From: Silene latifolia
Lineage: Eukaryota > Streptophyta > Magnoliopsida > Caryophyllales > Caryophyllaceae
Reading direction: 5' to 3'
Length of the DNA: 64,000 nt
Assembly (NCBI RefSeq): GCF_048544455.1
Contig: NC_133538.1
Location: forward strand, 162,658 to 226,657
Part shown: positions 36,166 to 47,711 of the stretch, piece after piece
Numbering within the stretch: the stretch's first letter is position 1
Layout of the letters: the number at the start of each line of letters is the position of its first letter
Made by a program: the position numbers and the translations under genes
The notes under the pieces: model-generated
Told to the model about the DNA's origin: nothing
Database searches by the model: none
Seen by the model: the letters and a program-made list of their open reading frames with translations, nothing else

Positions 36166-37653
36166 TGATGAGTCATAATTATATACATATTTATGTCTCC
36201 CCTTAATTACTTTTGATACGGTTTTCGTGCTAGTTTATATCATTTACATGCCTTTTATGTTAGAATGTTGATACTTCCGCCTTTTGATGTTTAATGCAGG
36301 AATGATGCATTTGAGGAGCAAAGGAATGAAATGGGCATCGCGGAGTGAGCATGAAGGGATACACGAAGCATGGCACGAGAATCCATAAGAATGAAGGAAG
36401 AGAAGTGAAGAAGAAAACACGAAGAAAAGAGCTTCTTATTACAAGTGCCTACTTTGAAGAGCCATATCTCTAGTTCTACAACATATTTTCAAATTATTCC
36501 AATTGGAGGTGAAATCTTATCTTCTTAGCTTTCCAACGCCGCAAAAATCGCTTGTTTCTGACAAGTAACGAAGAAATGGCGGCCGTTTGAAGTTCAGTGC
36601 GCGAAGTAGGAAATTGGTGCCTCGATCGAGTCAACCTTGGCTCGATCGAGAAACTTCATGCTCGATCGAGTCACCTCTCGATTCGATCGAGGAACCAACC
36701 TAATCAATAAAATTTGCAATGTCGAGAGTTGGGGTATCTGGGAATTGGTGCCTCGATCGAGTGCACCTTGGCTCGATCGAGGAACCACTAGTTTCCGTAA
36801 TATTCCGCAAATTTTCTTGAGCTGGTTATGACTACTATAAATACCAAAACTCGTACTCTAGGTTATATTATGCTTTATTTTACATAGATTTAGTATAGCT
36901 ACCTTAGAAAACTCTCTCAAATACTTAGTTTAGTTTAATTATTGTTCGGATTTATTGCCTTTAATTACGGTATTGTTCTAATATTTCTTCAATTATTATT
37001 TCAATTACTTGTTTATCTTTATTATTGTTCATCATGTTTTCCATTACTATTATTGTTATTCTTTCTATTATGCGTAGCTAATTTCCTCATCTAGGATGAA
37101 GGGGATCTAGGTTAATTAAAAGGAGAAAATTGATTAATTGCTAGGGAAATCATATAAGTTGTCGTTTGATTATTGTTCTTATTCTAGTTAATTAACTTAG
37201 GCCTGAGTTGTTAATTAGTGTAGCGAATTAATCCTTTCACCGATCGGGTTAAAATTAATATAGGCTGCGATAATCAAATAGATTGTATTTAATTATAGCG
37301 ACCGCATGTTAGAATCGATCTAAAGGGCATAATAGAGTCGACCGATCTTATGACCTTAGACAGCTTGACAGATCTAGCAATTGATTAATAGACCCCATAT
37401 AATTGACCTAGTGAACCGGAAATCCTAGACCTTTAATATTATTGTTATTTGCCCTTTAAATTACTTGCAATTAGTTGGTTAGCATACAAACAAAACAAAC
37501 CCCCACAATTGGTTACTTTAAGACAAATTTAAATATAAACAAACTAGATAATCACCGCCTCCCTGTGGATTCGACCCTGACTTACCGCTAGCTATTTTGT
37601 TAGTAGTAGTTTAGGTTTATTTTGATTAAGGTGATACGACTTTAGCCTTATCA
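36166..37653 (+). repeat. 3' LTR of the Athila element
   Basis: 1488 bp, TGATGAGTC...CCTTATCA. It has the same palindrome cluster as the 5' LTR (36621, 36641, 36661, 36682 variant, 36752, 36772). It keeps about 32 bp (36351-36388) that the 5' LTR lacks. Confidence 0.9.
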
Positions 37654-38629
37654 CTTATTGTTCCGGGTATAATTCCAGAGCAAGTATCGTTACCACCCGT
37701 GGCTTGTAGAATAATGTCTTGGGTTGGACCCTTCGTGCTTCTATCGTCTCCCTCGGCCTCCCCTGCAACAATGAACGAACTGAGGGCTTGGCTTTGTGCC
37801 AAGCGTACCCACTCCGACGCCCAAGTCAGTGAACTTAGAGGTATAAGTTGTATGCTAATTGGCTAGGAATGTATTGTAGAGAGATAAGAGAGATGTTACC
37901 AGATGAATAGTGTATCTAGGTTTTGTTGTCAGATCCTTTCCTCAATGAAGGTTGAGGAGTATTTATAGGCTTTCACCTTTTGTCACGTAGTGGCCAAGTG
38001 GCCAAGTGGCTAACAGGCGGAAAGACCGTTCTACCCTCGGCCGATGGACCTATGGCAGGCCGGCCGAGGGGCCTTGGATATGAGTACGCGGATATGTGCC
38101 CCTACTGGGTCGGTTTGCCGGCGGAGACCCAAGAGACAGGCCGATGGGCTGCATCGGCTAGGCTGTCTGATATGTCGAATTGTTGTGGATGTCTTTGACC
38201 TTGGTCAATATGTTGACTTGGTCAGCGGGTGCAGAATATGCCCCATCAATTTGCCCCCAGCGTAGTCTATGCCGTGGTATGGGCTCCGATGTATGTTGAG
38301 CGTATATTCTGCGCAAGTAAAAATTTTCTGCCCCGGCTTCTTCTACCTCGGCTTGGTTCTGCTTAGGCCGTACCCTATCCCCCCTCCACATGGATGTGTA
38401 ATGGACATCCGATGTGGAAAAGAGAGAGACGTTGGCCGAGACCAGGGTTGAGAGTGGACCGTTTGGCAAGTAGATACCAAGGAGCGTGTTGAAGAAGATA
38501 CGTCGATTGGCATTCTGTCAAGGAGCGTGTCCCAACCGCCGCTGTAAACATGTTAGCGTATCGGTCGTTGTGGCCCCGCTGCTTCCCGGCCTTGGCCGAG
38601 GGAATCGGGGTTACGGCGCGACAGCGTTC

Positions 38630-40120
38630 GTATCTATAGACCATTATTGATTGCGTCCTCGTTTACGCTCGGTCTTAATTTGCCGAGGTGTCAGATTTGT
38701 GTCTCAACGGTACTTATACATTCTTAAGCTCGGTCTTAATTAGCCGAGGGCAAGTCGTGGTTCCCTCGTCACTCTCGGTCTTAGTTAGCCGAGGCGATCG
38801 AGTTTACGTTCTGACTGCCGTTGTAAATATCTAGGCATATCGGCTCGTTCCCCCGTCGCCCTCGGTTTTAATTAGCCGAGGTGATCGAGGTTTTGGCTTG
38901 ATTGCATTTACCGGCTCGTTCCCCCGTTACTCCCGGCTTTGGCCGAGGTGATCGAGGTTTTGGCTCGATTGCATCTTTCGGCTCGTTCCCCCGTCACTCC
39001 CGGCTTTGGCCGAGGCGATCGAGGTTTTGGCTCGATTGCATCTTTCGGCTCGTTCCCCCGTCACTCCCGGCTTTAGCCGAGGCGATCGAGGTTTTGGCTT
39101 GATTGCATTTACCGGCTCGTTCCCCCGTCACTCCCGGCTTCGGCCGAGGTGATCGAGGTTTTGGCTCGATTGCATCTTTCGGCTCGTTCCCCCGTCACTC
39201 CCGGCTTTGGCCGAGGTGATCGAGGTTTTGGCTCGATTGCATTTACCGGCTCGTTCCCCGTCACTCCGGCCGGCCGAGGTGATCGAGGTTTTGGCTCGAT
39301 TGCATCTTTCGGCTCGTTCCCCCGTCACTCCCGGCTTCGGCCGAGGTGATCGAGGTTTTGGCTCGATTGCATCTTTCGGCTCGTTCCCCGTCACTCCCGG
39401 CTTCGGCCGAGGTGATCGAGGTTTTGGCTCGATTGCATTTACCGGCTCGTTCCCCCGTCACTCCCGGCTTTGGCGAGGTGATCGAGGTTTTGGCTCGATT
39501 GCATTTACGCTCGTTCCCCGTCACTCCCGGCTTCGGCCGAGGTGATCGAGGTTTTGGCTCGATTGCATCTTTCGGCTCGTTCCCCGTCACTCCCGGCTTT
39601 GGCCGAGGTGATCGAGGTTTTGGCTCGATTGCATTTACGGCTCGTTCCCCGTCACTCCGGCTTTGGCCGAGGTGATCGAGGTTTTGCTCGATTGCATTTA
39701 CGGCTCGTTCCCCGTCACTCCCGGCTTCGGCCGAGGTGATCGAGGTTTTGGCTCGATTGCATTTACCGGCTCGTTCCCCCGTCACTCCCGGCTTCGGCCG
39801 AGGTGATCGAGGTTTAGGCTTGATTGCATCTTTCGGCTCGTTCCCCCGTCACTCCCGGCTTCGGCCGAGGTGATCGAGGTTTTGGCTCGATTGCATCTTT
39901 CGGCTCGTTCCCCCGTCACTCCCGGCTTCGGCCGAGGTGATCGAGGTTTTGGCTCGATTGCATTTACCGGCTCGTTCCCCCGTCACTCCCGGCTTTGGCC
40001 GAGGTGATCGAGGTTTTGGCTCGATTGCATTTACCGGCTCGTTCCCCCGTCACTCCCGGCTTCGGCCGAGGTGATCGAGGTTTTGGCTCGATTGCATCTT
40101 TCGGCTCGTTCCCCCGTGGC
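38630..40120. repeat. 67-bp minisatellite inside the Tat derivative
   Basis: About 19 well-matched units from 38880 to 40120 and several diverged ones before that (38640-38880). The word GATCGAGGTTTTGGCTCGAT begins at 38950, 39017, 39084, 39151 and 39218, a 67-bp period; later units lose 1-3 bp in C runs. Each unit contains an interrupted palindrome ATCGAG-N8-CTCGAT. The array is open in several frames on both strands only because it is repetitive; the 174-codon and 112-codon frames in it are not genes. Confidence 0.9.
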
Positions 40121-40607
40121 GGGTCGGGCTTCTTCTCCGACTCTGGTGAGTCGGACTTCTTTCACTCCTCTGGGGCATGCCTCGTCGGTGCTGCGGCGAC
40201 GACGTCCTCCCGCGAGTGCGGGAAGGACTAAGGTCTACCACTAGCACTCTGGGCTCCCCCGGCGTCTTGACAGGGTCAGCTTCTCCTAGTGCTCCGTTCA
40301 AGTTTCTCGGAGTCATATTTTGGGCCCTGGTCTCCCGGACAGTTTCTGCCGCTCTTGTCGTCGTGACAGTGTGAGCGGGCGTATTACTAATTAGGTCTAG
40401 GAGCATCTTCAGCCTTGCTACGTCAACCACATGTCCCATGATGGTGACCTGGTTGGCTGGCAGCGGCGTGTCGGGTATTGATGGCATCCCGAACTCCGGT
40501 TGGATTACACCGCCGGTGGAGGGCTGTACGACTCCAGAATTGTTGAAAGTATCATCTTGGTAAAATGTGGTTTCGTCGGTTACGACTGCATCTTGTTGTT
40601 TCGACAT
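40115..40607 (-). pseudogene. gag: N-terminal piece of a Tat-type gag
   Basis: The ATG at 40607 lies about 80 nt inside the PBS and opens a frame of about 164 codons: MSKQQDAVVTDETTFYQDD, then GVVQPSTGGVIQPEFGMPS, ANQVTIMGHVVDVARLKML and a basic Ser/Arg/Pro tail (SPSRTRGRTSSPQHRRG). It then runs directly into the 67-bp repeat, so the capsid domain, protease and pol are gone. The position and start suit a gag leader; function is lost. Confidence 0.65.
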
Positions 40608-41524
40608 TTTCTTAGCTTTTTGGGTGGGTTTTTGTTTTGTGTTTTTTTTTTGTTTGGGAATGAATGTGACTAGCTTCTAGTGTCTCTTCCCCACAGACGG
40701 CGCCAATTGTTCCGGGTATAATTCCAGAGCAAGTATCGTTACCACCCGTGGCTTGTAGAATAATGTCTTGGGTTGGACCCTTCGTGCTTCTATCGTCTCC
40801 CTCGGCCTCCCCTGCAACAATGAACGAACTGAGGGCTTGGCTTTGTGCCAAGCGTACCCACTCCGACGCCCAAGTCAGTGAACTTAGAGGTATAAGTTGT
40901 ATGCTAATTGGCTAGGAATGTATTGTAGAGAGATAAGAGAGATGTTACCAGATGAATAGTGTATCTAGGTTTTGTTGTCAGATCCTTTCCTCAATGAAGG
41001 TTGAGGAGTATTTATAGGCTTTCACCTTTTGTCACGTAGTGGCCAAGTGGCCAAGTGGCTAACAGGCGGAAAGACCGTTCTACCCTCGGCCGATGGACCT
41101 ATGGCAGGCCGGCCGAGGGGCCTTGGATATGAGTACGCGGATATGTGCCCCGGCTGGCTGGTTGCCCGGCGGAGACCCAAGAGACAGGCCGATGGGCTGC
41201 ATCGGCTAGGCTGTCTGATATGTCGAATTGTTGTGGATGTCTTTGACCTTGGTCAATATGTTGACTTGGTCAGCGGGTGCAGAATATGCCCCATCACTTA
41301 TTTTATTAATTCCTCTCTCCTATCACCAAACACCAGACAACTCTTTTACTCCTATTTTATTACTTTTCTTTATATTTTGGCCCCATAATTCTTTATTTAA
41401 CTACTAATAATTCATCCATTTCTCCTATCACCAACCCCACACAACTCTTTTACTCCTATTTTAGTACTTTTCCTTAAGTATTGTGCCCATATCAAATGGG
41501 AATAATATAGTGACTGAGAGGGAG

Positions 41525-42602
41525 TATGAAATACTCCGCATATAAAATGGGCATACCTTAAATCGTTAGACTTGGTCTAAGAGATGAAAAACACTAACCA
41601 AGCCAAGTGCGGTTTTGGTCTAGTCACAAACTCACAAGCATCTCATCTAGATTTACTAGTATGGGTTTCATTTGTTTTGATTTGAGTCAACGTAAATCTA
41701 ATAAATTGTTAGGGACATCAATCAATAAAATGAAGGGCACCCATTAATTGAGTTACGAATTGAATCTAATTAAATTCTCTCATTTCCGTATGTAAATTGT
41801 CGTTGCTCATAATTGAAATAATTTTAATTATGTAATACTCCGTAATATTTATTGATTTTGAAAGTTGAAGATTATTGTAATATTAACAAGACATGAGATA
41901 GAAATAAGGAGAGTCGTAATTGGAAATTTTATGTTATAACATGGGCGATATCAGTAAAACTTGGGTGATAAAAATACTACCTTCTTATTTAAATAGGTAT
42001 ACATGAGATATATAAAAATTTCACTTATGACACATTCAAAGTCAGGTAAACAAGTTTGGATTGTTGTTTAGATTTAATTGGTACACCACTATCATTGGTT
42101 CGATGGTAAATTAATAGGGAGTAATTTGTGAGTTGTAGGCAGTAACTTGTTGCTATTTAGCTTTTGATGGTAAATTGATTTGGAAAAAAATAAACAATTT
42201 TTCCTTTAACATTTTGGTGATACAATATAACAAAAAAAACACTATGGCAAATCAAAGGAAAATTTACAGTTTTTGCACAAAAAAAGGTGGATCACTAATG
42301 TTCTACATGTAATATACTTCTGAAAACCTAGTGTTCAATGATAAGATTGAACCTCTCACCCAAATAACAAATCACGTAAAAAAAAACAAAAGGCTTGAGG
42401 ACCAAAATTGTAAATACAGTGCCCTCTTAATCACAATAAACGTTAAATCAATTCTATGATATTACACTGACATAGACTCTTGTACAATTGAACGTGGTGC
42501 AATAACTTACATCTTTACAGGCTCTATATTTATACTTCATTCATGGACGTCGGAGAATGACGTTAATTTCCCAGCTTTGGGTTTTGATCCGAACTAATAA
42601 TG
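41525..42602. other. Intergenic, 3' flank of the unc-13-like gene
   Basis: AT-rich with no supported feature. Confidence 0.4.
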
Positions 42603-45600
42603 TCATCTCCTTTTTGGAAGTTGAAATGTCCTCTTTAAGAAAAGGTTGGCTCCTCTATCATTTCTATGACATAATACTCTGAGAATGGTGTTGGGGTCGG
42701 AACGATTCCAACGTCCAGTAGTGGGCGGCATGGGGAGTTTCTTCCCCGCTGCATTCATTCCAAACCCGCTCTTCTCACAAGCCACAATGCTGAAGTCCTC
42801 AACGAGCTGCTCGGTGGATTGTCCCATCAACTGTACTATCCCTTGTACCACTTCTGCCTCCTTTTCCACATCTTCCTCAGCTATAAGCCCTACCCCGCTC
42901 GTGCAAAAAACCCGCTTCAGGCTCTCGAAATCTTCTGAAAGCATATCGAAATCTGACCTGCAATAGGTTCGGGTACTCCCTCCTGCTAGCAATACCATTA
43001 GATAGGCTTCAAATGCGGCCTTCATTACCTCCTTGACAGCAAGTGGTTGGGCATGGTCAATTAAAATGGCTCCTAATAATGTGAGATTTTGTTTAAGGAT
43101 ACGTAGAGCCGGTCTAACCCTTGAGTTGGAGACATTAAACACATAAAGGCTTTCGTAGAGAACCGAATTTGAATCTAGGAAGATCAACCGGTAGGCTGAC
43201 ACTTCAGCAATGTGCTGGATGGCGCCTTGCATTGACGCACGCGCCAGCTCGAAGTAGGAGGTGGAAGTTCCAAGGTTCCTGCGAGTGTTCGGGTATCGTT
43301 TTTGGGTGGTAGGGTTGACACGTGGGGATAGGGCGAGGGCTTTGTCAAGGGAGTTGAGATGAGAGAGGAGATAGTGTAAGGTGTTCAGACGGATGTAAAG
43401 GCGCTGGGTCCCACGACTTGTTGAAGGGCGCGCATGGTGCCCTTCAAGAGCTGCCATATAATGGTGCAAGTCGTTCATGCCAACATTGCAACCGGCTCTT
43501 TTCCAAAGTTTTGCAAACTTCGAATCCCGGCTGCATCTTGTTAAAGGGGGGAGTGTGGGAACATAGCTTTGTTTTGTACCTGTTTTTAAAAGGCAACACA
43601 AGACTTCCAATTAGTTAAGAATTGAAGTCATATTGTTCAATATGATCATGAACGGTGCAATAAAGCTTACCACATGAAGCCACAAAGCTAGAATATTCTC
43701 GGATGACACGCTCTAGACCATCAGCGAGATTTTGGACTAAATCGTCCGACAATCCTATAGGAATCTCAAAGAATTCATCAATTGTTTGTTTAGCTATCTT
43801 CATAAGCTCCACGGCAGAATGTGCAAATGGTTCTGCTTTTGACTTAGGGTTCCATGTCTGTAATTATATTGATACGTAGTAACAAATTTACAATCCGCGA
43901 CACATTATCAAAGTGAAATTTTAAAACTATATAGTGGTCACTGTTAAGCACAAGTATGACTTACTTCAGTTTCTTTAGCTCTTTGAACACAATCTTTTCC
44001 CTTTCTTAGCCTCTCCTCAATCCACTTCCTTAAAAGCCTTATGATGACAGAGTCAACTTCATAAGGTACCATTTCTCTAACAATTGATTTACCTCCATCT
44101 TCACATTCAACAGTATCCTCAACAATCATTTGCACTAAAATCTTCTCGAGCCTTCCGGCTCTATAGAGAACATTAATGGTCTCAGTTGACAACATGGAAA
44201 TTCCAGTCAAATATCGCTGCAACACGGCTCCGTAACAACTGTGTAATGTAACAGATGCAATTGCGGCTGATACTGAGTGCCACCTCTTCAAGGTGTTGCT
44301 ATAACTTTCTTTCTCTTTTGCAGCCAATTCTTCTGTGCCTTGTGCTAGAACTATAAGGGCTTCACTCACCTCCTTTTCTCCTTCGAGTTGCATACTGGCT
44401 ATGTTCATACTTTCTGCCATCTGAACCATGTCATGTTATGTTAGACCTATACATATATCATGAATTCTTATAAGTGGTAGGATTAATATTGTTGGTCACG
44501 CGTGTGAGTCCATCGCACTCGTAGAAGACACATTGTAAATTATACATATATCCTACTTTTCTATGTTCACTACGTCTCGAGGATATTATTACCATTTAAC
44601 CTAACTAATATTTTCTACCAAAATCCTTATTTGGTAATGTGCTCTTGATTTCAAATATTACTTACCTTTGTGAATGCAGTCCGCACAGAGGAACGAATAT
44701 AAAACTCAACCCGATCACCACTTGGTTCGAGGGTATTTGTCTTCTCTTCTCCTTCATCTTGTCTAGCCGCAATAGTGGCAGAGACGTCCTCGTCCAATAT
44801 CTTCCTTGCTTGTAAGACCAAAGGAAGTAAATTTTCCATTATCCCGGTGTTACCCTTGGGAAATGCGTCATGGTAACTCAACATTTTCTTTTCAGACCAA
44901 CCAATGATTGATCTCAATACTGAAGCCAAATTCTTAACATAGATCGAGTCACGCTCACTTGATCTTCTAGCATCAATCGCCACCTCGACTAATAAAGTCA
45001 AGGTGGCGCATAAAAGGTCTTGCTCTGTCTGCCCTGTGAGAACATACTGCTGGAATAGGACATATATAAAGCACACATTGTGGATTGACCTGTTGATTCC
45101 GAGAGTAGTCCACGTTTTTTTCATTAGTTCCATAAGCTCATCTACCTCATCTAAGACCGCGGTTTCATCCTTATGGTCAAAAATGGATTGAAGCAAGGCC
45201 ACATAAAGGTGTAAGTTTAAAGGGTATCCATCTGCCCAATGGCAAACATCAGTGGCATTGCCATTGGCCCCACGCCAAGCAAGTGAGAGGATGCAGTTGC
45301 AAAGTTGCTTCATTGTCTCGGAATTTTTGCTAGTGTCGATAGGTTTGTCTTCATTCGCCTTCATAATATCCCTTAGCTTGTTAACTGAAATGTTTGGTTG
45401 CTCAAGTGGGATTGATGGGTTAAGAATTAAACCGGTTTCGAGGATCTTTAGCTGCCGCTTTTGCCAGAAGTGGTACTCAGGATGGTCGCGGAATTCAGAT
45501 GGTTTAAGGTGACGGAGAAGCTCAAGAGGCAAGATTATCGTCTCTGCTCGTCTTCCCATCTGAAACATGAAGATGGTTTTAGAATTACACATGACTTTTA

Positions 45601-46437
45601 GAAAACATTTGCCAAATTGTGCTAACAAGAATAAAAAAAATCCATGCAGAAGAAGAGAGAAAACATGAAAAAGAGATAATATAAATGGCCAAAGTGCATG
45701 AATGTAGAAGCACGTACTTGTCCAACAAGAGTTCTCATAAGCGTCTTGCGGAGTCTATTATCACTCTGCTCTGTCACCTTCATCTGCACCCTCATAATTT
45801 CTGCTGAAGTTAGTGGCCGGCGGGCAGTACGGCTAGGTACGGTGAAAGAAATACCAGGGCTTCCCCCACCGTGCGAGTGTCCAATATGCCCGAATGCATG
45901 CCCGTAATTTGAATTAGGTGATGATGGTCCACCCCCCGTGTTAGACAATGACGACCCCAATCCCACACCCCCACCAAGGGAAGACCTTCTAGACGGGACT
46001 CGCTTTAAAGTCCTCAACCCCAAAGCTCTTTTAATCCTACTATTTGTCACCATCCCGACACCAGTACCTCGCCCTGACCCTGGCGATCCGGGCGAGGTAG
46101 GACCATTATTGTTGTTATCGCCATTATTATTATGATGATCATGTGAAGAATAAAATGCCAAAGCGTTTCTTCCACCAAATCCAGGGGAGGATCGACACGA
46201 AGTAAAGAACACCTCATACGCGGTCTCCCTAATGTCATGCTTGTCAACCCCGTCTAGCTTCCCAAACGGCCACGACAAATCCGGATCTGGCTCTAGCTCA
46301 GCAGGACATTGAGGAGATGCACTTGCTCGTGGCGATAGCAAGGATGATATGTTCATGCTTGTAATGCATGATGTCGTCCCTACGTGACGGGATGAAGATG
46401 GAAGAGGGTGGGATTCATGGCGAGTATGAAGGCCCAT
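42603..46437 (-). CDS. Unc-13-like protein (DUF810), five exons
   Basis: Minus-strand exons: 46437-45718, 45559-44666, 44420-43965, 43857-43671 and 43579-42603. All four introns are GT-AG (158, 245, 107 and 91 bp) and the joined frame codes for 1077 residues, the usual size of the Arabidopsis At2g33420/At1g04470 type of unc-13 homologs. Exon 1 has a Ser/Pro- and Gly/Asn-rich N-terminus, then DKHDIRETAYEVFFTSCRSS and, before its end, RRPLTSAEIMRVQMKVTEQ. Exon 2 starts MGRRAETIILPLELLRHLKP, the DUF810 core. Exons 3-5 carry the MHD-like helical region (ASMQLEGEKEVSEALIVLAQ; SDFDMLSEDFESLKRVFC) and the end RTFQLPKRR. The relative PATROL1 acts in delivery of a plasma-membrane H+-ATPase in stomata; a trafficking/tethering role is inferred here. 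No disruptions are seen. Confidence 0.93.
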
Positions 46438-47706
46438 TAAAACTATATATTATACAAAAAAATAATATAAATTTAATGGGATTGTGCCACAAAAAACACC
46501 ATCAAAAAGCAGGATATAAACATTAAATTCTCTTAAAAATTTGGGAGACGAGAGTTGCCAATACAAGGGTAAGGCTGGTTGTAATATAGGATATGACAAC
46601 AATTTTGTTCATACGACATTGACAACATAAGAAGAGATGAATTTAGGTGAAGAAAAGATGCAGCAATTTCGCAACTCAAATTGTTGATGCTATATTTGGA
46701 CAGCCGAGTTTTTTTGTAAAGCAAATACTAGTATCCCAAAATGCAAGAATAGCATATTTTTCTTTTTAACAGCTAAATTTTTCATTCTTCTCCTTAAATG
46801 TAGATTTATGAGTTTTCATATTAATTCAGCATATTACATTTCATTGTTAATTAGGCCTAAATCCAATTAAAATTTTTAATAACACTAAAGAATGACACAA
46901 TGTTATGGAAAAACTACGGTAAACTAATTTCTCCATAATCTTCGTGATTTTATGCACCTTAATATCATTACAAGAAATGTATTTAAATTTCTAACATTTA
47001 TAATATCAATAAGAAATATAGCGAGCATATAAGACATACAATATGTAAAATTTCGAGTTACTGTCACCATTAATTACGCAAAAGATAGTTATGTGGCAAA
47101 TAATTAAAATTTTTTCGTGACTAATTAATGCGGCAATTGTCGTATTGTGTCTCGTATAGTCGTATCTAATAAAAAGGTATGAGACTAAGTCGTTCGTAAC
47201 TGATCATCTTTTTTTCTCTGTACAAAAGAATTTAGAAGAACATCTCAATACAAAAGGATGTACTTTCACAAATGCTTCTTATACCACGAATAATGTGTTA
47301 TTAAGGCATTAGTTTTGATCAAAGATATTACATGTGTATTAGAATAATGCACCGATTATCAATGTATATATCTTTACATTTTTCCCATTTGTATTGACAA
47401 AGTGAGAGTTTGATTCTTTATTATTAATTTTAAAGTCTGTCATATTGACCTAAATAGCTATAATAAGTAATTGTTAATCATTTTTGTAAAATTGTAAATG
47501 TAATTAAGTAAAATAGTTGGTGGTTTAACAATAATACTTGTTGAATGGATTTACACAAATATTTTTTTTAATAGGGCTCAAAATCCAACGTGATAGGAGA
47601 TCCGTTTTCCATCAGTTAGTGCTATATAATTAAAATAAGGCCTTATCTGATAATATTAAACCTGATATTATCCTTACAATTTCTAATCTCAACCATTACA
47701 CAATAT
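46438..47706. other. Intergenic, promoter side of the unc-13-like gene
   Basis: AT-rich DNA upstream (minus strand) of the unc-13-like ATG; A(T)-rich boxes are present but none is a clear TATA at a fixed distance. No gene is seen. Far end adjoins the solo LTR target site CATAC. Confidence 0.4.
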
Positions 47707-47711
47707 CATAC

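Larger units (their letters stand above)
29885..37653 (+). mobile_element. Complete non-autonomous Athila (Ty3/gypsy) retrotransposon
   Basis: The element is 7769 bp with two LTRs (29885-31340 and 36166-37653) and a 5-bp target duplication CTTAT on both sides (29880-29884 and 37654-37658). The PBS TTTGGCGCCGTTGCCGGGG (31342-31361) follows the left LTR and is the typical Athila site; a purine tract TGGTTTGGGGGAGTT precedes the right LTR. The LTRs differ by roughly 30 substitutions plus a 32-bp net length change, about 2% by eye. The interior holds gag and protease sequence only. Reverse transcriptase, RNase H and integrase are absent, so movement must have depended on another element. Confidence 0.9.
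37659..41296 (-). mobile_element. Non-autonomous Tat-type Ty3 element with minisatellite interior
   Basis: The element is 3638 bp, minus orientation. LTRs are 37659-38248 (3') and 40708-41296 (5'); on the minus strand they read TGATGGGGCATATTC...ACCCGGAACA. The PBS ATTGGCGCCGTCTGTGGGG (minus, 40689-40707) and the purine tract CTGGGGGCAAAT (38249-38260) are present. CTTAT flanks both sides (37654-37658, shared with the Athila element, and 41297-41301). The LTRs are almost identical and differ mainly in a 20-bp stretch (near 38101-38120 versus 41149-41168), so the insertion is recent. The interior has only the start of gag followed by a 67-bp tandem array; no protease or pol. Confidence 0.88.
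29793..41524. mobile_element. Stowaway MITE split by two LTR retrotransposons
   Basis: The left part, 29793-29884, starts CTCTCTCCCAGTCACTATAA. The right part, 41302-41524, ends TATAGTGACTGAGAGGGAG. Joined across the insertions they give a MITE of about 315 bp with inverted termini. TA flanks both outer ends (29791-29792 and 41525-41526), the target duplication of Tc1/mariner-type Stowaway elements. The interior contains duplicated CTCTTTTACTCCTATTTTA words. The MITE was in place before the two retrotransposons between its halves. Confidence 0.75.

Noticed and set aside
39128-39785. Long frames on both strands in the 67-bp array (up to 174 codons) as proteins
   Set aside because: They exist in several frames at once because the units are repetitive; no start context or motif.
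38880-40120. CRISPR-like array
   Set aside because: Units follow each other without unique spacers, and this is a plant retrotransposon interior.
45003-46135. Plus-strand frames across the unc-13-like gene
   Set aside because: Shadows of minus-strand exons that splice cleanly into one 1077-residue frame.
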